Assembly (NCBI GenBank): GCA_037693485.1
Contig: CM075351.1
Location: forward strand, 102,566,001 to 102,630,000
From: Kitagawia praeruptora
Lineage: Eukaryota > Streptophyta > Magnoliopsida > Apiales > Apiaceae
Length of the DNA stretch: 64,000 nucleotides
Direction of reading: 5' to 3'
This document shows, one piece after another, positions 56,960 through 64,000 of the stretch. Made by a program: the position numbers and the translations under genes. Each line of letters starts with the position of its first letter. Positions within the stretch are counted from its first letter, which is position 1. Below the pieces are notes generated by a model. It ran no database searches. It was given only the letters and a program-made list of their open reading frames with translations, and had not been told where the DNA came from.

Positions 56960-58081
56960 GGGTAAAGGACAAGAATAACGTTTTTTTTTAATTCTCGTTA
57001 CTGGAATACCACGCGCGCACAGGACTGGCCAATTATACCAGTCTATTACGCATTTGACAGATGCATAATAGCTATTACGCATTCTAGAAATGCTTAACAT
57101 TCTTTTTTTTTTTTTGCTGTTACGCATGTTTCAAGAGGGTAACATATTTTTTTTTTTTATTCTTTTGCTATTACGCATGTTTCAGGAGGGTAATACAATC
57201 TATTACCCATTTGTGAGATGCGTAATAAGGTATTACGCATTTTTCATTAGGGTAATATGTAGTAATTTTTTTTATATATAAATAATAAAAAAAATTATAA
57301 ATAATAATATTTTTATAATTGATTTTATTTGTCATTCCAAATATTTCTAAAACCCAAAATGGAATTGTTGAATCCTAAAGGTTAACCGTTGAAACCCCGA
57401 GGGAATAAAGATAAAATTGAAAGTTTTTAATTAAAAAATTGAATCCGACGGCCTGATTTTTAAACGCTAACGCGTTTAAAAATCAGGATAAATTAGGGTT
57501 TTGGGTCTAGGATTTAGGGTTGTAAACAACCCTAAACCCTAAGTCCGTATACGGTTTATTCGTCATTCCGAATATTTCTAAAACCCGAAATGGAAAAGTT
57601 GAACCCCAAAAGTTAATTGTTGAACCCGTAAGGAAATACAAATAAATTTAAAAATTTTAATTAAAAAATTTAATATTTCTAAACCCCAAATATTGGAACC
57701 CGTTGAACCCCAAATGGAAACTATTTAATCAATTGGAACCCGTTGAACCCCAAATGGAAACTATTTAATCCAAAATATTAAGCTATTACGCATTTCATGT
57801 ATGAGTAGTAAGGTGTTACGCATTTGGCATAGGGGTAACATATATATTTTTTAGTTATACATTCAAGGAATGCGTAATAGGGGGTAGTATTTTTTTTTTT
57901 TTTGTTAAGCTCCTGTGACATGCGTAATAGGGGGTGTGATTTGTTTTTTTTTTTGTTATGCTGTTGCCACATGCGTAACAAGTGTTAAGCTCCTAACATC
58001 ATGGTATTATTGGCCATCTATGCGGGATGTGTTATTTTGGTAACAGGAGTGTTATTTGTGTGGTAAAATTGTCATTTTTTC
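56960..58081. mobile_element. Mutator-like non-autonomous element (1122 bp)
   Basis: Flanks TAAAAGAAA (56951-56959) and TAAAAGAAT (58082-58090) are a 9-bp duplication with one mismatch. Ends are weakly inverted, with a clearer match farther in (TGGCCAATTATACCA against TGGCCAATAATACCA). Many ATTACGCATTT and ATGCGTAATA motifs, plus a roughly 230-bp internal duplication (57328 and 57560). Confidence 0.7.
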
Positions 58082-58287
58082 TAAAAGAATTCACTTTTTG
58101 ATACTTATATATATATTTTTGTAACTATTTTAATTTTTCAAAATTGTTTTTTTATACGTAACAGTAAATAAAGTTAAGTAGGGTGTTGCTCTAAATCCTG
58201 TCATCATTTATTCAGCCCGCATATAGAGTAGTAAACATAAACCCTACATTTTGGTGTGGTCTTGTCGCTACTAAATTACCGGGTCTA

Positions 58288-61200
58288 ATGACTGATACGA
58301 ATCCTCAACATTTGAAGGCAAGTTTGCTGTCTGTCTGTGTGTTTTTATTGTGTGTGTGTGTTTTTCTTTTTTATTTATGTAACACATTTTGATATTTTCA
58401 GATGAACGAACAAGAAGCACACCTTTATACAATTATCAAGGTCATCATACTTTATCTTATTGCTTTGTTTATCCACACTATGCATAAATTTATTGTTGTA
58501 ATCTTCTTTATTCAATTCTGTATTAACTAAATTGGAGGAATTATGTTATGACTAAGTTAAACCCTAATTGAGTTGCGGGAAATGTTATTGCACAATACGG
58601 TGTCGTAGGGCAGCTATGTGGAGGGAACCCTTAAATTATACTCCCTCCGTCTCTTATTGTTTCTCTTGTTTCATATGTCGGGACCGTTCATAACATGAGA
58701 CAAATTACTAATTTACGTCTAATCTATAAGACCAAATATAGTCATGAGTGATCTTGTTGGATTCGTATTTATGAGTACTTTAATACAGTGAAGTTTTTAT
58801 ATTTAATACTAATACGAAATTCAAAATATTAACGATCAAAAGTGTGCGTTGGCAAACGTGTCTAGTCAAAACAATCAAAACAGGAAAAACATTAAGGGAC
58901 GGAGGGAGTATAAACTATAAACGATAACGATGTTGTTTTATAGATAGTCTTTTCTTTGTATTGTTAACGGTTTAGTCCATTGTTTTCGAGTAGGCTGGAT
59001 CATTCTTATCTTAATGAAACGTTTTCTTTAATTCTCTTTACTTGAAAATACCCTAAAAATATTCACTTGGATCTTATTTTCTGTTTACTGAGTGAATGAA
59101 CTGGAGCTTTTAGGTTGCTTGTGATGATGACCTGTTGCAGCAGATTGGAAAGGATATTCATTTTGATCTTGTTGATCACGAAAAAGTTAGTCAGTTTCGT
59201 ATTCTGAAGCATATGCCTTTTATTAAACTCAAGGTACGTGTGATTTTCATGTGTTATCTATTATTTGTTGCGATCAGGTAGAAAGATGAGTAGTTGTTGA
59301 TAAAGCAGTCTATTGAATTTGGATGTGGATTAAATTAACATATATTGCATAAATCTGAACCACACAGCCTTTTGTTTTCCTTTCAAGCGAACATAGTCTT
59401 ATTCGTTAGACTTTTTCCTCTTTTAGGAACTGGATTTACCATTTTGACCACCATGTTTGCTGGCGAAAACGTAGGACCTTAGATTTCATTAATTTATTTG
59501 TTATATGTGGACACATCTCAAACGTTCAACTCCGAATTGTCATTAGGCACTAAATTTTAATTAAGAATAAAATCTACATTTCAGAAACATGATTCCGCAT
59601 GGAAATATAAGCATGACATCTTTTACTGGAATGATCTTTCTAAAGCAAGTGAAAAAGTTGTTTGAGTTGGTGTCAGTTGAATGGTATCGAATAATAAATT
59701 CATTGTGGATAGCCTTCATACACTATTGGGCTTTAATTGCACCAGCACTATATCAGGAATTGATGATGATTCCTGAGTAAGTTTTCTGAATAGTTTTGTA
59801 GCTTTCTGTGTATTTAGGTGAAAAACAGTATAGATATAGCAGATAAACAAAGAGATTTAGAAGATTCGAGGTAGAAACAGAGAGATTAGATCAGAAATAT
59901 GGAGAAAGAGTATAAATCAGAAAATAAACACAGAGGCAGAGTTTTACTTGTTGAATCAATTTATTAATTTGTTTTCTAAATAAATCTTGCGAGAGATTTC
60001 TCCTTGAACAAACTTATAACCTTATTACGTTCACTTGCCATCATGTGACATGCGGATCCTTATCTAGTTCTCAACTTCTCATATATAGGCCTTTATAGAT
60101 TGTGCTTCTTATTTTTTAGTTAACATCATGAAGCGTTTGACATTCACGGACCAAGTCATGCTCGTCATTATCAGTTTGTACTGGGGAATTTGAATAACAT
60201 TTGACATATGAGAAACTAGGTTTTTTTTTTCTTCATTGAAGTTTTATTTTAAATGCTTCTTGATGTGCTAGTGTAATGTGGCCACTTTTGCGTACTTACA
60301 GACCTAGGCCAACCTTTATTTTTGTGTGATAGCCTGATACAGTTACAATGTAGGAATACTAATCCTTGTCCACTTGTAGGAGGAAGTTGCCAAAGAATTT
60401 GGTATACCTGTTCAGTTACAGCGTTACTGGTTATTTTCAAAGCGGAAAAATCATACATATCGTCCCGATCGATGCTTGACATCGTGGGAGGAAGCCCAGA
60501 TGGTAAGCTACTAGAGTTTGCTTGGTTTATCAACTTGTTATGATATCATGATATTCAGGTTGCAAAGATTTACAAACCAAAACTCTTGTTATTTTCATCA
60601 ATACTCACAAGTCTAAATTTCAGGAACATATTATTTTCTTCATTTGTGTGCTAGTTATAATAGTATTGTTCATGTCACAGAAGCCAATGTGCACTAGTGG
60701 ATATACACTCGTGTGGCATGTATCATGTGTTATGTATACACACGGTTTTATAAATTTCAAAGTCTGCATAGAGAAATAAACATTACCGAGTGCAAATTAT
60801 AAATTATTAAATCGAAGAAATAATGTTGATGGTGAAAACGGAGAAGAGATTTATAAAATAAGACTACCATGGACGGGGAATCTTGGAGATGCAGTGTCTT
60901 GCCGGTAGAAGTATCTGTACATTGCTTCCACCTCTCTTCCCATTTATAACTTTCTTGTGCTTTTATTGAACGGTTTTTGGTTAAGTCTCTAAATTATAAA
61001 TTATTATACAAACGGGAACAGAGGTGGAAGCCATGGACGGGGCCCCAATTGTTAAAGGCCTTAGTCCATTAGGTTGGATTATTAGTACTTTTCAGGGACA
61101 TGCGTGGGCTTAGTACCACGCGTGGGCTTACCCAGGTTTTCAGGGATCACAGGAGAATGCATGTGTGACAGGTGCTCAGCTGTGTGCTAACAAGGGTTTA

Positions 61201-64000
61201 CCTTGTTTGCCATAGGGACTTAACAATCTGTAGGGACCTTTCAATCGTCCATTGGAGTGTTACGCCGAAAGGACATAGTGTCTGAAACCCCGTAGGCAAG
61301 TAGAGATTATGTGAGCAAGGGAATTGGTAACCTTGCTGTCCCTTTGTTCCCGTAGCGTCGTGCCTGGTTGGTGTATCAGTCCATCAAAGCCCAAACTTTT
61401 TATAGTTTAAGTAATGTGCAAGTAGTAGTGTAGTACAGATGAGCCATCAAAGCATAGGTATAATATCTTCCGACTTCTGCAAATGCAGGTCGGGAAGTTG
61501 AGACAGGTTTCTAATAAGGCTGGCAATGGAGAGCTTAAGTTGTTCTTGGAAGTCGTACCAGAGCTGGTAAGATTGTCTTACTGTATTGAGAACTGATTGT
61601 GTTTGCTCTGGAATACTTTTTTCCTCTATCTTGCTTTTCCATTATATCAATTTTTTGCAGGAACAGTGCTCTATACCACCCTTTGGCAGAGGGAAGGGGG
61701 ATATACTTCTTTTCTTCAAGCTTTACGACCCTAAGAAAGAAGAGCTCAGGTAATAAAAACTTTACTGGTATATACTGTTTATAGGATTTCAAAGTATAAA
61801 TGGGAGAGTGGCAGAGTAGGATGGGAGCTAGGAAGCATGAGTGCGAGTGCGGGTGCGGGTACGGGGGTGAGTAGTGCGGGGATACGGAAATTCGGAAAAT
61901 CTAAAAATATGGGGATCCAGGTGGGGGGATTCGGAAAATATTAATACATGAAAAATACATTTTATGTATGTATTTCAAGAGTTTCATTTAAATTAAACTA
62001 AATAATCAACTAATCAAGTTCTTTATCCTCAGTAATACATATCATTATTACTTAATAACTCAACGAATGCATTTTAAAATAGTTAATCGATTAAGTACTT
62101 AAGTATTTACATTATCTTCTCCCACTTGTGGGTGAGGGAAGAATCCCCAAGAATCGCCGTGCACCCAAGAATCCCTGCTTTCTAGGCTGGGAGTAACCAA
62201 AAAGCTTAAAACTTAGCTTCTTTTAGTGCTAACATTATTTTCTGTTTCCGCTTCCCAGATATGTTGGTAATCTTTTTGTGAATTGTACCGGAAAGCCTAT
62301 TGAGATTACAAGAAATATAAATGAACTTGCTGGTTTTCATCCTGATGAAGAAATTGATCTCTATGAGGTTTGTTTTTCATTTTATTTCATTGGGAACAGT
62401 GTGTTATGTTTCACCTTTCCTTTTGTGGTAGTAAATTTTTTATATACCTGGTCAAGTTTGTTATAGTCAAATGTAATGTTTGATTACAAGCTTTCATACT
62501 TATTAATGTTTTACATTATGATTTCTATAATATTTGTTCTCATGCAGTTGCCTTCACGTAGGTTTTTGTAAGGCCAGATAAAAGTTTGTGTATAGCATTA
62601 ATCTTCGTTGTTTCTATTTTTGTCAAAGATATTTTTCTGTAAATGAATTGTTCCCAGAAACAATGTTTAAACTAACCGGTGTAAAGGGCTTTTTTCGTTC
62701 CAGAAAGTCTATCATTTGACGGAAGAGCATGCGTTGATTTCTCTGGAAATTTATGCAATGAAACTTTAATGTCTGAAATGAACACACCTAAATAATAGGA
62801 AATACAAACTTATTATTTTTTAATTTGTACAGGAAGTGAAATTCGAGCCTTGTGTCATGTGTGAATACCTTGACAAGGGAGTTTCATTTCAATCAAGTCA
62901 GGTACAGATCGTGTTACTGTAAATTGTACTTTTGCAGCGTGGTATACAACACGCAATATTGAGAGAAGTTCTATAAATTTGTAGATCGAGAATGGGGATA
63001 TAATTTGCTTCCAAAGACACCTTCAACCTCATTGTTTGAAGGAATATAGATATCCTAATGTTCCTTCATTTCTGGAATATTTGAAGAACCGCCAGGTACC
63101 CTCTGCTTAATGTTTTCTTTAGTATGAATCCCTACTGTGTTTACTAGTATATAGGTTGCAGATCTGAATATAGTTGTGTTTTATTTCATAGATTTTAAAT
63201 TAATTATAGTATTCATATATGTGTGTGGGACACATACATGTGTTTAAATATATGCTAGTTGCTGATTTTTTATTTTTCAATTGTCTTGATGATCCGTCAA
63301 AAAGCTGAAGCAACTGCATACTTAAACTTTATTTTAGGATATTGAGTAACATCTTATCGAAATAATTAGCACTGCATTGCTCTTAATGAGGAGTGTTTGG
63401 AAGCACATCAATCTTAGTTTCTTATAAACCATATTGGCCAAGATTTTTCCTCTTATTCTAAATCATATCCTTATCCCTGTGTATGTGTGTGTGTGTGTGT
63501 TCTGTAAAATTCGAATAGAAATCATTTTTTAAGTTAAACTTTGTGTATTTGGCTATCTTAAGTTAAGCACACTTATAGCTCATTTGGGATATCTTTTCAT
63601 CCTTAGAACAGCTGCACATTTCTCGAACTACACTGTAGCTTCTGTCAGACTCCTACCAAACTGCACGAAGAAAATACACATCTATCACAAGAGGGTTCAA
63701 TGATTTTATATAAGTATCATTTAGTTACAAGATGCTTACCGCGATGAGAATCAGCCACTTGATGACATATTTAATACTAGTGTTCTGGTTTCTAAATGTA
63801 CTTAAATACGTCTGAATCCAGACTGCTCTAAATCTGTGTAAATAGGATGAGAATTTGAATTTTGGTTTTTGAGGCTTTGTGTGACATATGATCTCTGTGT
63901 GTATATGTGTTTGTATCTCGTAGTTGTGATATAACTGCATTTTCTGTGTCAGGCAAAGGCAAAACGAGAAGCTGCAAAATGGGTGAAGAAACCATTTAGG
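58288..64000 (+). CDS. UBP12/UBP13-related protein, C-terminal (ICP0-binding-like/ubiquitin-like) half only; runs off window
   Basis: UBP12/13 are the plant USP7 orthologues, with MATH, USP protease and tandem ubiquitin-like regions. Exons here match only the part after the protease: 58288-58317 (MTDTNPQHLK, using a GC donor), 58402-58440 (EAHLYTIIK), 59114-59233 (QIGKDIHFDLVDHEKV), 60380-60502 (EEVAKEFGIPVQLQRYW...NHTYRPDR), 61489-61566 (VGKLRQVSNKAGNGELKLFLEV), 61661-61749 (KGDILLFFKLYDPKKEELR), 62259-62367 (ITRNINELAGFHPDEEIDLYE), 62833-62901 (VKFEPCVMCEYLDKG), 62985-63095 (IENGDIICFQR...VPSFLEYLKNR) and possibly 63953-64000. All junctions keep one frame with no stop. No MATH or Cys/His-box sequence lies upstream, so the product could not be a peptidase. 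It is either a truncated duplicate that gained a new first exon, or a fragment with its 5' end lost. The final exon (AKAKREAAKWVKKPF) is not like the family and is uncertain. Confidence 0.8.
58641..58908. mobile_element. Stowaway MITE in an intron of the UBP12/13-like gene (268 bp)
   Basis: Ends CTCCCTCCGTCTC and GGGACGGAGGGAG; TA on both sides (58639-58640, 58909-58910). Similar along its whole length, in inverted orientation, to the MITE at 54410-54668. Confidence 0.92.

Noticed and set aside
61800..61930. GTGCGGGTGCGGGTACGGG run as a regulatory element
   Set aside because: A short imperfect simple repeat in an intron with no further support.

Overview
The window is nuclear DNA from a flowering plant, most likely a eudicot. 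This rests on Athila- and Tat-lineage Ty3/gypsy retrotransposons, Stowaway, hAT, Mutator-like and Helitron elements, and three intron-rich loci of plant type: a Der/EngA tandem-GTPase pseudogene, an LRR receptor kinase of subfamily VIII-1, and a UBP12/UBP13-related gene. The species cannot be fixed from the sequence alone. Transposable elements and their remains make up most of the window.

1-27 kb is a nest of retrotransposons inside a dead gene. A Der-type GTPase gene (remaining exons 23.47-26.93 kb) was cut by a minus-strand Tat-type element (14,972-23,469) that carries an antisense, intron-containing extra gene. That element was cut by a second minus-strand Tat-type element (7,556-14,971), whose leader and gag-pro region hold 14 perfect copies of the palindrome AGGGCGCGCCCT. 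The second element was cut by a young Athila-like element (1-7,555) that codes only for Gag-protease and whose LTRs are identical over the visible 439 bp. The left parts of the layers lie outside the window.

27.3-32.6 kb is a deletion derivative of a Tat element with 1.3 kb LTRs, many tandem arrays, an Arg/Ser-rich gag remnant and a scrap of RNase H. 33.1-36.8 kb is a tandem duplication of a roughly 0.65 kb unit. A Mutator-like and a hAT element entered one copy; a Stowaway and a Helitron (with its own MITE) entered the other. 38.2-39.1 kb is a MITE broken by a retroposed sequence with an 18-bp target duplication.

39.9-47.3 kb is an LRR-VIII-1 receptor kinase gene. Its kinase half is intact, but the ectodomain has one in-frame stop and one degenerate LRR exon. 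47.5-49.8 kb is a short non-coding LTR element primed by initiator-Met tRNA, with a SINE in its 5' LTR. 50.4-52.9 kb is a row of inverted-repeat elements sitting in TA microsatellites. 52.9-55.2 kb is a nested stack (inverted-repeat unit, Stowaway, hAT, Stowaway) with target duplications still readable at three levels. 55.8-58.1 kb holds two more terminal-inverted-repeat elements. From 58.3 kb to the right edge runs a gene matching only the C-terminal, post-catalytic half of UBP12/13, incomplete at the window end.
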